DNA of 64,000 nucleotides, from assembly GCF_032362555.1 (NCBI RefSeq), contig NC_083515.1, positions 8,095,001-8,159,000 of the forward strand, written 5' to 3'. Below the pieces are notes generated by a model. It was not told the DNA's origin. It saw nothing but the letters and a program-made list of their open reading frames with translations, and made no database searches. Positions 19,091 to 30,998 of the stretch are shown piece after piece. Each line of letters starts with the position of its first letter. Positions within the stretch are counted from its first letter, which is position 1. This DNA is from Amyelois transitella (lineage: Eukaryota; Arthropoda; Insecta; Lepidoptera; Pyralidae). A program made the translations under genes and the position numbers.

Positions 19091-20369
19091 TGTATTTATT
19101 TATTTAAAACTTTATTGACTCTAAAGGACAATAAGTGGACTTAATGCTAATAGCATTCTCTGATAAATAATTATCTGTTTGCTATTTTCTTTTTTAATTC
19201 GGTGTCAATTTAAGAGTGAAAAAAATACACAAATACAAATGTAAATAAATTTGATGTAGGCGATACAGGGCGGTCATACCTAAACAGGTAATGAAGAAAT
19301 CATTCGTTTGCCGTTCTATCAACGCAAAGTCAGAACCACTGAATGGATTCGCCTGACATTTAGAATACAGATAAATTAATTAACAGCCCCAGACGGACGT
19401 ATCTAAAACAGAACATTCTAGAAAAATCATTCTGAAGAATCTATAAATAAAATTGTATTTATATTTCATTACGTTCGCGTCACCGAGTCCGCGATCATTA
19501 AGACTTTGCCATTAACGCCGTGATTAAAATTAAATTAATTGATAAACTCCCAAGTTTACAGGGGCTGCCGGAACAAAGATAAAAGTACGTAACAAACAGA
19601 CAAGTAGGGAGTTATCTTCTTTTCTATCTATATTATGTTTCCTATAGAGTGAGTTGGTATATTATCTTATCCTGTTAGACTGTTAGTTCTGTCAAAAAAA
19701 AATTAAGTGGTATATGTATGTATGCATACATACATATACGTATTGTACGAGTACCATACCGTACCTATAGAATAGTAGTTTTTTATGTCTATGCTACATA
19801 GTATAAATAGGGTATTTTCAACTTTTTTTATTTATTTCTTTACCAATTTATGTACGCAGGAAACATCGGAAATGATAACACAAGGAACAAAACGGGTATG
19901 GGTATGGGTCCAGAAACCTGGAATAAATGATTTTATTTTTTTATTTTAAAAGTACATAGATTCTGCTTATTTCTAAAGAAATCTCTTCCAGCCGACCCGA
20001 GATATGAGACATGATGGAAAGGGTCAGATTCTTTCTGAAGATTATTCCTGCTTCGAGGCCCTTAATTTCTTATGAGCATCAAGATCTTTACGTGGTATAC
20101 TCAAACCCTTCTTTTCATGGTCTAATGTGCCCGTGGCAACATCTCTTCACCAGGAAAGTGAAAATGCTAATTCAATGTTTCACGGATTTCTCTCTTTTAG
20201 CTTTACTAATTTGGTTGTATTATGGCATGACTAGCTGCGCCCCGAGGCTTCGTTCCCGTGGGAGTTTTGGGGTACCCTTGTTATTCGCTCCCAGGTGTAC
20301 CCTTGGTAGAACATTCGATGAAACTTGTGATTGTTCTTTTATGTGATGAACTATCTCAATCCCAATTCC
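19091..20369. other. Intergenic with one short palindrome
   Basis: AT-rich. 19,710-19,739 is a perfect 30-bp palindrome made of TATG repeats meeting their inverse. The 111-codon frame at 20,011 (+) has no recognisable domain. Confidence 0.45.
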
Positions 20370-20480
20370 ATCATAAAGGCATTCAGCTAAACGTGGTCTT
20401 TCAATCATTGCGAGACTATTGTTAAATCTTGCTCTGTCAACCCCGTAAGAGATAAATAAGAACGCATCTATGTATCTACA
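20370..20480 (+). mobile_element. SINE-A fragment (3' part)
   Basis: CATAAAGGCATTCAGCTAAACG, GCTCTGTCAACCCCGTAAG and AGATAAATAAGAACG correspond to the 3' third of SINE-A. Confidence 0.65.
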
Positions 20481-20689
20481 TGACGAGTGACCCAATCATT
20501 CCCTCAAAGCCGCTTTACGTCAACATTACTCGTACTCTTGGCTACAATCGTTATTCAGTACAACCAGGTCATCGATGTTTACTTTCAGCCCTGCTTTGAG
20601 TGCCAAATACCCATTGTTCAGGGTAATAGGATTCAGTGCCGATTGCTTCCAACCTTCTTTCAGAAAAGAGGTTGTCAATACGGCTATAG

Positions 20690-20920
20690 GTTTCTTTGCT
20701 ACGCGATTTTATCAAACTTGGGATTCTTATTTTAGGCGACGGGCTAGCAACCTGTCACTATCTGAATCTCCTTAGCCGTTCAGTTAAACGCTAGTTTATC
20801 GTTTTTTGAGACTTACTAGGTTTACAGAGCCAACAGTCTTGGAAATACTAATAAAACTTAATCATGAAACAACGATTCAAATAGTGACTTCCTAGCTCAT
20901 CTTTTATTCGCTTTTCCTCA
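20690..20920. mobile_element. Two SINE-A fragments in opposite orientation
   Basis: 20,690-20,778 is SINE-A in + orientation (AACTTGGGATTCTTATTTTA, CTAGCAACCTGTCACTAT). 20,817-20,920 is in minus orientation (CAGAGCCAACAGTCTTGG). They face each other. Confidence 0.65.
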
Positions 20921-21319
20921 TTCATTTAAGTATTAAGCAAGTATGCCACAGTACCTGCTAACTTTCTTCAAGGCTAGCTCAACAAATGTTATATTTTTCC
21001 TTTTATGAACACCATTTTCATAGATTACTATCAAAGACGAACAAACTACCGTTAAATAAATTAGGCCGCTCGTGTATAAATCAGATGTTACTACTGACTT
21101 TGTATTCAATTGCGGTGAGAATGGCGTCGGAACAAATAAAAGAAGCATGTTATGTGATTTACTACAACCCCTATCAGACAATCGTGAGGGTTAAACGAGA
21201 AGGCCGTGTTATAAATTATAAGACTTGTATCTCTCAGAAAATATATTATAAAGCCAAAGGTCAATAGCTTATTTATTTATTAAGCTATTGCTGTGCCCGA
21301 GACGTCGTACACGTGGAAT
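20921..21319. other. Intergenic, no recognised feature
   Basis: Unrecognised. The 93-codon frame at 20,986 (+) shows no domain. Confidence 0.4.
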
Positions 21320-21395
21320 AGTCATCAATCAGTCATCAGTCTTTCGAGACTGCTGCCTGGCTCTGTCTAAACAAGGGACATAGAAAAGAATACAA
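21320..21395 (+). mobile_element. SINE-A fragment (3' part)
   Basis: CAGTCTTTCGAGACTG hairpin and GGCTCTGTCTAAACAAGGGA match the SINE-A 3' region. Confidence 0.6.
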
Positions 21396-21704
21396 TTTCT
21401 GGTTCAAGAACAATATTTTTAAATATGTATGGCTGTTCACATTATAGAAGTAATCAAGTCTGTTACCTTGAGGAGAATACAGAACTAGCAGTCATGAGAA
21501 GACTTTAGGACCAGCAAATGAGAATCCTAAGTTCAAAGCTTTTATAATAAGCGTGCGAGCAATGCAAGGCTATTACACATCATTCTTACAGTTTCAAGTA
21601 ATTATATACTCTTATTACTCTTACAGTGGGCATTTATACTGTTTTATATTAACAACGATTTTCTCCCACACATATAGTAGCGATTTCTATGGACATTATT
21701 TATT

Positions 21705-21967
21705 GCCGTGTGGTTCCCGGCACCAATACCAAAAAAGTATAGGACCACTCCATCTCCTTCCCATGGATGTCGTAAAAGGCGACTATGGGATAGGCTTACA
21801 AACTTGGGATTCTTTTTTTAGGCGATGGGCCAGCAACCTGTCTCTATTTGAATCTCAATTCTATCATTAAGCCAAATAGCTGAACGTGGCCAATCAGTCT
21901 TTACAAGACTGTTGGCTCTGTCTACCCCGCAAGGGATATGGACGTGACCATATGTATGTATGTATGT
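21705..21967 (+). mobile_element. SINE-A copy, full length, with TSD
   Basis: Best + strand copy: 5' TGTGGTTCCCGGCACCAAT, central TAGGCGATGGGCCAGCAACC, 3' GGCTCTGTCTACCCCGCAAG and TATG repeats. It is flanked by ATTATTTATTGC at 21,695-21,706 and 21,968-21,979, a 10-12 bp target-site duplication. Confidence 0.9.
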
Positions 21968-22295
21968 ATTATTTATTGCATAAGCAGTTCAGCATCAATT
22001 CCACTTACCGGCCCTAAATCCTGTCCCAATTATCCGTGACACCAACAAGCCAGATCATTGGTCGTGTCGGCATTAATGTCGGAACTCCATTGTACTGTGA
22101 TCAGGTATGTTCCAACCATAGAGTAGTAAGTACCTACATCATTAATGTATCGAAAAGAGTGCGCAATTCTAAATGCGAGAGCAGTTTCAGTTTGTTTGTT
22201 TGTTTGTCGTGTTATTTATTACATTTTGATTTTTTCAGGCCGCCTAAAGGCATTTTACATGGCATTACGATTGCTATAGTGACGGCAGCAGCGAC

Positions 22296-22486
22296 CGTAA
22301 TCGTAAAAGGTGACTAAGGGATAGGCGTATGAACTTGGGATTCTTCTTTTAGGTGAAGGGCTGACAACCTGATGCTATTTAAATCTCATATCTTTCATTA
22401 AGCCTGACAGCTCAACATGACCTATTTGTCTTTCAAGACTGCTGGCTTTGTCTACCCCGCAAGGGACTTATACGTGATTCAGTGAA
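22296..22486 (+). mobile_element. SINE-A copy, 5'-truncated
   Basis: Begins at TCGTAAAAGGTGACTAAGGG and runs to the CCCCGCAAGGGAC end. The 5' hairpin is missing. Confidence 0.75.
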
Positions 22487-22974
22487 TATATTTAATGGAA
22501 TAAAATTTCTGTTTGTGCGTTTAAGTAAATTATTTTTACCAAAAACAATTAACTAGATATTTATACAAAAATCAACTTTTCGCTTTAAAAGTTTATTGCT
22601 TACCGGTAGAGAGTTCATAATAGCGCTTGTTCTTAGTCACCTTACACATCACTCTCTGTAAACGTTCTCCTATTTTGAGTGCTATAGTACTAGTTCTCTG
22701 AGCCTATTGCACACTCTATGATGACACTCGATGTATCCACAGTATTGTCGGATACTGAATATTATAGGGATTTAGTTCTACTGATTAATTAAAGCCACAT
22801 AGTTCCAATTCAATGTCTATCAGAGCCATATCAGAAATTTGATGCAGACGCTCTCACCTAAATAGTCGTAAAGGTCAAATTTAAATTCATTTGACACAAA
22901 CTATTATATTGTCGCAAAATCGAAAAACTGTCCATATATCTGGATCCCAAATGCCACAGTTTCGAACTTAACGT

Positions 22975-23035
22975 GGCTTAACAGTCTTAGTACTTCTTGC
23001 CCTGTCTATCCCATAAGAGGGACAGGTATTATAAG
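22975..23035 (+). mobile_element. SINE-A fragment, diverged
   Basis: AACGTGGCTTAACAGTCTTA and GTCTATCCCATAAGAGGGA match the SINE-A 3' third. Confidence 0.5.
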
Positions 23036-25261
23036 TACAAATAAAGAATATTGCTTCAATATATAGTAATGGACACTGCTATGCTGTCCTAAATTTAAAT
23101 AGTATTTCATAGCTTCCACAGTTAAAGTAACTAGATTAAAATTTTATTGCTCAAATGCTCAGCTGGGTTTAAATTGCATTCAAATTGATATTAAAATATG
23201 TAGAGAGGGCCCGTGAAACTTTAAATCAGCAAATTTATAGCTAACCAGAATTCACAAATATTATTTGAACAGAAACTGCTGGCTTCATTTCTCATTCTAT
23301 TCTATGTATATGAATAAAACACAACTAAATTTAAAGCAAACGAAGTTAAAACGGATATGATTTAAAATATTTTTTGCAAATAAAATGTGCAATTTCCGGT
23401 TAGAACATTGCAGTTTTTGCTTTGTTTGAATTTATAAACATTTTGTTTCATGAATATGACTTACATGTTTCCATTCCCTTGGGAATAAAAATTCGGTTTG
23501 TTTTTTGCTTGTAGTTAGTTACTATCAAAATCCAACAAATATAAAAATTGTGAGAATGGATATGTGCATGTTTGTAACGATTTCCATCTTAATCTGATGA
23601 AGTGATGAAGTTTATTGCACGGGTATAATATAACCTGGAATACTTTTTATCTCGAAATCCCCACGTGAATTAACCTCTCTTTCTAACTATCACATTAATA
23701 TTTTGATGTCTACATCAGGCTTGCTCCATTTACATAACGCTGTAAGTGAGCAGAACATAGTCAGAAATGGGAGAGCTGCCAGCAATAATGCTGTCGTAGC
23801 CAACACACAGCACAGACGGTATTAGTTCTAAATCTTGACCTAGAACTTGTCAATTATGACAGCTGTCAAATTAAAAAATACCGGTAATTTTGGCGGGAAG
23901 CCAATCTTGTAAAAATCTAAATATCTACATAACTACGTTGTAAAATTGAAAGTACCTACGTAAGTATATAATTTAATTTTTAAATTTTTATTAGATTTAT
24001 ATACTTAACAAAAAAGTTTTTTTATTATATAAATTAACGACATTATTAAACACTGCTTTGTCAAGAGCATAAGAACTGATCAAATGTCTGTGGCTAGAAC
24101 AAGGGGCCGACTAACTTAATGACTAATTCTAAAAATATTGATGATACTGAAGTAGAGTTTAATAAATTAATAAGATCATCAAAGGATTAGAATCTATGAA
24201 ATTTATTACAAATAACCGTCTTTAAATTTTTTTTAAATCAAATCTCGAACATATTTCTCTAATAATGGCAACATAGTACTTTCCGTTTGCCAACAAAGTT
24301 CAGTTAACGCTGGCAGTTCAACTTATGAGTACAATATCTTGAGACTAAAAGCCAATAATATATTGCTATCAGAAAAACACGTCTCGCCCAGGGCTTATTT
24401 ATGTGATTAATTGCCTTTGTCTTGCAACTAATGTGATTTTGATACAAATATTATGGTAAGAACTATATGTATATTATATTTATTAGTTATCGGCAGTAGC
24501 AAGTACAAAAACAGAATTTTTTTTATTCAAATTAATAAGATTTTCGACAACAATTTTATTCTCTTATTGATAATCACGCCTCTTTTCTGAAAGGATATTT
24601 CCCATTTTTTTTATATTAAAACTAGTTAACATTTCATAAAGTGGAATCTGTTTGGCACAAAAGCACTTCATAAAAAACATGGCCTTTGAAATGCTAATTT
24701 GTACGGACCTAAACTAATTTTTCATTCGCTCTCTTTCTTTCCACAGATTACTTTTTCAATGTCGCTTAAATTATAATAATTAACTTTCTCAGCGTAAAAA
24801 CTCATTTGAATATATTTTTTCTAAACGGCCTATGGAAGAATAACAAAAATATATAGATTACAGATGTGTATTTTTTTTTCATATTTCAGGATTTTGATTT
24901 TCATAATCCTTCTTTTAAAATTTGGTAAAAGAAGCATTGGTTGCCATATCTGACGCACTGTGGGAAAACTGGACTTTGAACCCGTAACTGCAATGAGAAA
25001 CCTGAAATACAGCTGCTTCAAAATGGTGGAAATCAGGGTCTATTATTTTTAAACTTTCGCATTAGATAATTATTAAAAGAAACGTCAGAAAAAACGGTAG
25101 GTTCACGTAAATACCCGTTTGTATACATTAAAAATCAGGCTTTTACATCTTTTTACTGGCCGTCATTGATCCTTGCTTGCTTTTGAATTTTGATAGATAA
25201 TGACAGGACACAATTAGAAACTATGACATGTTTGCTCAACTTCATATATTTTACTGCTTGT
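23036..25261. other. Intergenic, few old repeat scraps
   Basis: AT-rich. 23,530-23,660 vaguely resembles the 'ATTATAAATGC' family. 24,572-24,605 (-) has AATCACGCCTCTTTTCTG, a scrap of the LINE-T 3' end. No gene is seen. Confidence 0.4.
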
Positions 25262-25402
25262 AGGGGATGGGGTACCAACCTGTCACTATTTGAATCTCAA
25301 TTCTATCATTAAGCCGAACAGCAGAACGTGGCATATCAGTCTTTTGAACACTGTTGGCTCTGTCTACCCTCCATGGCATATAGACTTGATTATATGTTAT
25401 GT
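25262..25402 (+). mobile_element. SINE-A copy, 5'-truncated
   Basis: ACCTGTCACTATTTGAATCT, ATTCTATCATTAAGCCGAAC and GGCTCTGTCTACCC match the SINE-A 3' half. Confidence 0.8.
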
Positions 25403-26191
25403 TTCTGTCTTTACATGTATATTACAATAATCCAAGTTTGAAAAATAAAATTTTTTGCTCGAATCAGTTCACATCTCTTGCACTCTATATTTTTATCATA
25501 ACTCGCATAACTTCTAATCTGAATCGTCTGAAGCGTGTCTGGGTGTTCTCAGTGCAATTTTGCATTTACGAATCTTTCTTACTAAAATCATACACGGTTT
25601 TATTGTCGAAAGAAGTGAAGCTGCTGTCACAATATGTTATTTCTTCACTACAGTCAGCATGAAGCTATACCACTAACATGAAAGCTATAACAGGGAATCG
25701 CGTTGTGCATAAGTAAGTAGGAACTTAGAAACTGTAGGTCGTAATAACTTGTTCTATGACTGTTTTATTTGTTTCGTTTCTGAACTTCGGCGCAAATGTG
25801 GGCGCTAACGTGATACATAAGAAATGTTTTTAGTTATTGTCTTCGGAAGTTTATTTGTAATATGATGATTTGTAACTGTACGCTAATGGCATGTAAGTTG
25901 GGAGTTATGATTTAATATCTGTATCTTATTTATTTATATAATAATTAATCTGTATTTTTTTTTCTGTATACATTTATATATCATTTATTACATTCCTTCT
26001 CTCATTATATTATTTATTGCATTCTTAATAAATTACTGTAACTTCTTAGTAACAGTTACAACTGAGAATGCAATCAGTAATAGGTATAATCACAAACTTT
26101 TACTAAATCAGTAATATAAGACAGACAAGATACTTTAAATACAAAACATCATATTTATTGACCATATAGTGTTTCTTTTAACATCATTATG
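25403..26191. other. Intergenic, no recognised feature
   Basis: AT-rich. The 87-codon frame at 25,399 (+) has no recognisable content. Confidence 0.45.
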
Positions 26192-26285
26192 TCATCTAGC
26201 TAAACATGACCTTCCAGTCTATTAGTCACTTTTGGGTCTGTATATCCCGTCAGTATAAAGACGTGATGATTGTATGTATATTTAT
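26192..26285 (+). mobile_element. SINE-A fragment, diverged
   Basis: AACATGACCTTCCAGTC and GTATATCCCGTCAGTATAAA with a GACGTGAT end resemble the SINE-A 3' third. Confidence 0.5.
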
Positions 26286-26360
26286 TGTGTTCGTAATGAT
26301 GTTTTTTTATTAAATTACCTGCCACCAATACTTGGAAAAATTGTTTCAACTCAAATTATA

Positions 26361-26625
26361 AATAGTACATATATATAATCACGTCTATATCCCTTGCGGG
26401 GTAGACAGAGCCAACAGTCTTGAAAAGACTGATAGGCCACATTGAGCTATTTGGCTTAATGATAGAATTCAGATTCAAACAGTGGCAGGTTGCTAGCCCG
26501 TTGCCTAAAAGAAGAATCCCAAGTTAATAAGCCTATCCCTCAGTCGCCTTTTACAACATCCATGGGAACGAAACGGAGTGGTCCTATCCTTTTTTTATTG
26601 GTGCCGGGAGCAAGACGGCACTCAC
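26361..26625 (-). mobile_element. SINE-A copy, full length, with TSD
   Basis: Complete minus-strand copy flanked by the perfect 15-bp duplication TCAACTCAAATTATA at 26,346-26,360 and 26,626-26,640. It contains the AGTCTTGAAAAGACTG hairpin and all family segments. Confidence 0.92.
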
Positions 26626-26640
26626 TCAACTCAAATTATA

Positions 26641-28414
26641 ATATTGGATTATGATAACCGAATAATAATAACCCTGATCGATACCTTAATTCGGCAATCA
26701 CTTAACTAAACGAAATAAAGAAAAAAAAACGATCCGTACCTACGTAATGACTCAAAAGTTTTTGGATAGGCAAAAAATGGCGAACTCGAAATGGGAGGGA
26801 TCGGCTGAAGTAATTTGGTGGAAGGGAATGGATACACTGTGAAAGGAAAAAGTTCCTGGGTACGCTGATCTGAATAATAATAATGTGCGTACGTGATGCC
26901 TATTTGTACGTATTATGGGGAGAAACGAGTCTTTTATTGAGCCTCCTTACTCTAGTTTTTATTAATGAATTGGTTAAGAATTAAGTATTTCATCGTTAGT
27001 TATATCTTATATTACCTGATATATAAGGTAGTCTTAAGTAGTAGTATAGATATAACTAATGATCAACACTAGTAAGCTTATGTAGGAATAGAAGAAAACG
27101 TTTAGAGATCTTCTGATAGAGTTTGAACTCTAATTTTGTCCAAAAAGTCCCATTAATTTATTTCATACAAATTAAAAAACTACTACATACTGGCTCTTTT
27201 TACAACTTCTTAGTGTATTGTATCCGTTCTTGTCTACCTTATTCAAATAATTTCATAATTACATTATCACCGCTAAAATTTTCAAATAGTTTAACAAAAT
27301 AGTGTAAAATCCTAAGCACAGGTTAGTTTATCAATAGAGTTTCTACTATCTACTTATTCTACCTTGTTTAATTTAATCTTGTTTACACGGAAAATAATCA
27401 CTTTTCATACTAATTTAACTTGTAGAAACCTAGACATATCCTGAGAAGAATTTATACAGCGGTGGAACTTCGTGTAAATTCTTTTTGGTAAGAAGCATAG
27501 ACTCCAGTCATAGCTTAAAATGAGCTGTAGCCATAAAAATCCTGCTTTAAATTTGGGATTTTCTTTTGCGGGTTAAGTTATTAATTAAAAATGTTCTTAA
27601 CGTATTTTGTAAGAGACCCAGTCAAAGTACGTACTCACTAATAGTATGTATTTTTGCGCCTTCTGCTCGCTCATTGAAGCCATGTGTAATTGCACAGATA
27701 CGGAATTTATGTTTAATTGTAGGTACTTTTACAAAAAAAATATATTCGCCGTGTTTTTAACACAATTTCAATTGATGAATTTTTATTTTTTAATTATTGT
27801 GTGATGATATCATTTTACTTATATCATCAACTAGATCCAAAAAAGGGAAAATCACGCCTTTTTCCGGAGGGGGGCAGGCATGCAGTCCTGAGTAATTTAT
27901 GTATTCTATACCAAAAACACTAAAATTTAACATAATTCTAATAATACACACCTCTACTTCATTTAATCAAATATTTGCATCATATTAAATTTTCAATTTG
28001 GATTTCCTAACAAATGCATGCTTTACTCGCTTTCGGATATCCGTTTGGGAGAAACTATGAAATGAACGGATCCACAGTGCACAGGAAGTGTGCAATGGTT
28101 CATGTCAATAATGAATTGCTAAGAGATAATACCATGATTAATTAGTATAATTATTGTTTTGTTTTTATACAATTCAATTAGTCAAATCAAAATAATAACT
28201 TTTGAGTGAAGCCAATTTTAGTTCGATTTTAAATTTTGACTCTTTTGTTTTAAGGCTTAAGTTAAGAAAAAACAAATTTAAGTCATCTACGTTAATATAC
28301 TTAAAAGAGATAATATAGAAGAGATGTAAAAATATTATTTTGATTTTAAAGAATACCTATATGTAATCAAAACTACCCCACTTATTTTGATGGGGCACAA
28401 AAAAATACAGATTT
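26641..28414. other. Intergenic with one LINE-T scrap
   Basis: 27,851-27,885 (ATCACGCCTTTTTCCGGAGG, minus) is a short LINE-T 3' end. Otherwise AT-rich and without genes. Confidence 0.45.
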
Positions 28415-28625
28415 ATATTATAAATGCAAAAGTTTGTTTGTTTTTCTCTGCGCGCGTTATCTACTGAACAAATTTTGCATACCTATATAGTTAAGAGACT
28501 GTAGTAGGACAAAGGGTACTTTTCATCCCAGTAAAAGTTGTTGTTCCCGTGGGATTTCCGAAAAACCTGTATTTATTTGTAGGAGGCGCTAAAGACGGGC
28601 GGGTGAAGCTGCGAGTAAAGCTAGT
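28415..28625 (+). repeat. Dispersed 'ATTATAAATGC' repeat
   Basis: Begins TATATTATAAATGCAAAAG, contains TTCCCGTGGGATTTCCGAAA and ends GGGTGAAGCTGCGAGTAAAG-CTAGTA. Same family as 30,660-30,998. Confidence 0.65.
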
Positions 28626-29384
28626 ATTCATTCATTCTTAGAAAATTAATTTAATTATGAAAATATAGAAAGAACCAATATATTTTGTATAACTGAATTT
28701 TTTTATTATTTAATTATTATATTTCACTTGCTCCGTTAAAAAAATAGGCTTTCTAATTCGAAAGTCAAAATTAGCCGAACAGAGACAGAGTACGTCGGCA
28801 ACAAAATAAATAGCTCATTTCGTGTTATTAATTTCTGTTGTTAGCCAAGCACAATTTGCCAAGACCACAATTACCCGACAGAACGCGCAAACAGAATGTG
28901 TTACCCTTAACGGGACGCAGTGGGACGTATATTATTAGTGTGTGTTTATAAACACTATGCGTATAAAGGCTTTAAAAATTTACTTTTTTTAATGTTTAAT
29001 TCGAAGTAAGTATATGATACTACGAGTAGTTTGCGCCCGCATGGAAAGTACCATATGTCGTTTTCCATACTCGGCTATACATATGTGTATGTAAAATTTC
29101 GTGGAAATCGGTTCAGTGGTTGGTGGTAACAAACAAACTCACTTTTGCATTAATAACATTCGTTGGGATGAGATTTCATTTAAATATAGTGATACATAAG
29201 TGGAATCCCAACTTTAATGGTAATAAAAGATAGTATTCTGATCAATAGAAAATAATCTGACAGAATTTCAGGTCAAGACTCTAAAGAAAGGTGCTAGAAT
29301 CATCCCAAAAAGTAACACAACATCTCTCCGAGGAACAGGCGTAGTTACTCGTATATTACTTGAAGGTCCGTATAGTTCCCGGCA
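28626..29384. other. Intergenic, no recognised gene
   Basis: 29,030-29,165 looks like an inverted relative of the 'ATTATAAATGC' family (GCGCCCGCATGGAAAG ... AACAAACTCACTTTTGCAT). Nothing else. Confidence 0.4.
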
Positions 29385-29772
29385 GTGCCGTGTGGTTCCC
29401 GGCGCCAATAAAAAAACAGAATAGGACCACCCCATCTTGTTCCCATGGATTTCGTAAAAGGCGACTTAGGGATAGGCTTTTAAACTTGGGATTTTTCTTT
29501 TAGGCGATGGACTAGCAACCTGTCGCTATTGCATTCAAATTCAAATTCAAAAATCTTATTCATTATTAAAGGATACTTCATATCGCTTAATAATTGTCAA
29601 TACGTTTGGTTTCACAACATTGGTTGACGTCAAATAAATTACTTAAAACTAAGTTTACTCATCTCAATTCTATCAGTAAGCCAAACAGCAATGTGGCCTA
29701 TCAGTATTTTCAAGACTGTTGGCTCTCTCTCGCAAGAGATATAGACGTGATTATATGAATGTATACATGTAT
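29385..29772 (+). mobile_element. SINE-A copy split by a 130-bp insertion
   Basis: The 5' part (29,385-29,530) and 3' part (29,661-29,772) of SINE-A are separated by 29,531-29,660, an AT-rich insert starting with repeated ATTCAA units. The insert is itself probably a small dispersed repeat, and it lies within the segment that reads ACTATTTGAATCTC in intact copies. Confidence 0.8.
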
Positions 29773-30659
29773 TATTCAAGGTAAAAATAACACCAGTTAA
29801 ATAGAACCGCCGTCACTATTCGTCAGATTACGAACCAATGGCTAAGAGCTGCAGTTGTGGGTAAATTCAATTAAGACTAAGAGAACCACTTAGTGTAACT
29901 ACTTTGTTTAGAGCGCGAATAATGATCAGTGGGATATAAATTTAATTTAATAAAAAAAAATTTAAATAAATTTGTTTTGTATTTTTTTAAGTGACGTGAA
30001 TAATTTTGATGTTTGGTTGCAATGCTGATTTATATCGAAATTTCGAAAAACGTATCATGTTGACATGTTGTTAATTAGTTATATAATACTAAATTCGTTT
30101 GATTGAAAACACATTGACTACTTGAATGTAATTTCAATGACTTATTTAAAAATAAATTATTCGTGTCAACAAAGAATGCCGCCATTTTAAAATAGAAATT
30201 GAAACAAGATTAGCCTATAAAAACACCATCTAGAAAACTTCATTGAATCAAAACCTTATATTTACAGTTAATCACGTCACGTTCTCGATTACGCGCGCTC
30301 TACAGCAGCCGGTAAAAATTACACTAACTCTATTGCGAGACCGTCGCTGGCTACTCGCTGGGAAAACGGTCACTTAAGAGTCTATTCACTGCTTTAATAG
30401 GTTTTCAGCGGATCGCTTTGATGTATTTGAATGTTCGATTGATTGATGTAATTGGGCTGTTTGATTAATTTAAACTCCCGAATTGTTTGGTAGTGAAAAT
30501 TGAAGCACTTTATCACAATACAAATGTAATCTCTGTGTTATGTGTTTGTTTATGAAATGAAATGAATGAAAGACTGTAATTTCATTTTATATTTAGTGTT
30601 TGTAAACTACTCTAAGTTAGTTTACATACGCTTTATTTATGCTAATACTAATGACTAAG
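29773..30659. other. Intergenic with a CpG-bearing patch
   Basis: 30,270-30,400 carries more CpG than its surroundings (CTCGATTACGCGCGCTC, GAGACCGTCGCTGGC) and matches no repeat here. It could be regulatory or an untranslated exon, but this is not supported further. Confidence 0.3.
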
Positions 30660-30998
30660 AATATTATAAATGCGAAAGTAAGTTTATTTGTTTGTAACCA
30701 CTTCACGGGTTTTCTACTGAATTCATCTTGAAATATCACGTAGGTATATATAATAGGAGTCTGGAGAAATACATAAGGTACATTACATCCAGGTAAAACT
30801 ATAGTTATCGTGGGATTTGCATAAAAACTGTAAGTAGGTATTCTTTTTAGACGACGCTAAATTCGTCGCTTTTTGTAGGTGTCGTTTAATTCGTTCCTTT
30901 GTTAAGAGGTGGTTAATTCGTATTATAGAACGCATTAAATACGTCGTTTTTTGTAGATGGCGCTAAATTCACGTGGGCGAAGCTGCGGGTAAACTAGT
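30660..30998 (+). repeat. Dispersed 'ATTATAAATGC' repeat with internal expansion
   Basis: Full-length-looking copy from ATATTATAAATGCGAAAG to GGGCGAAGCTGCGGGTAAAC. Between 30,850 and 30,975 the CGCTAAATTCGTCG-TTTTTGTAG motif is reiterated about three times in diverged form, making it longer than its relatives. Confidence 0.65.

Noticed and set aside
20011..20346. 111-codon + strand frame
   Set aside because: No recognisable domain or splice context; its 3' part is repeat-like.
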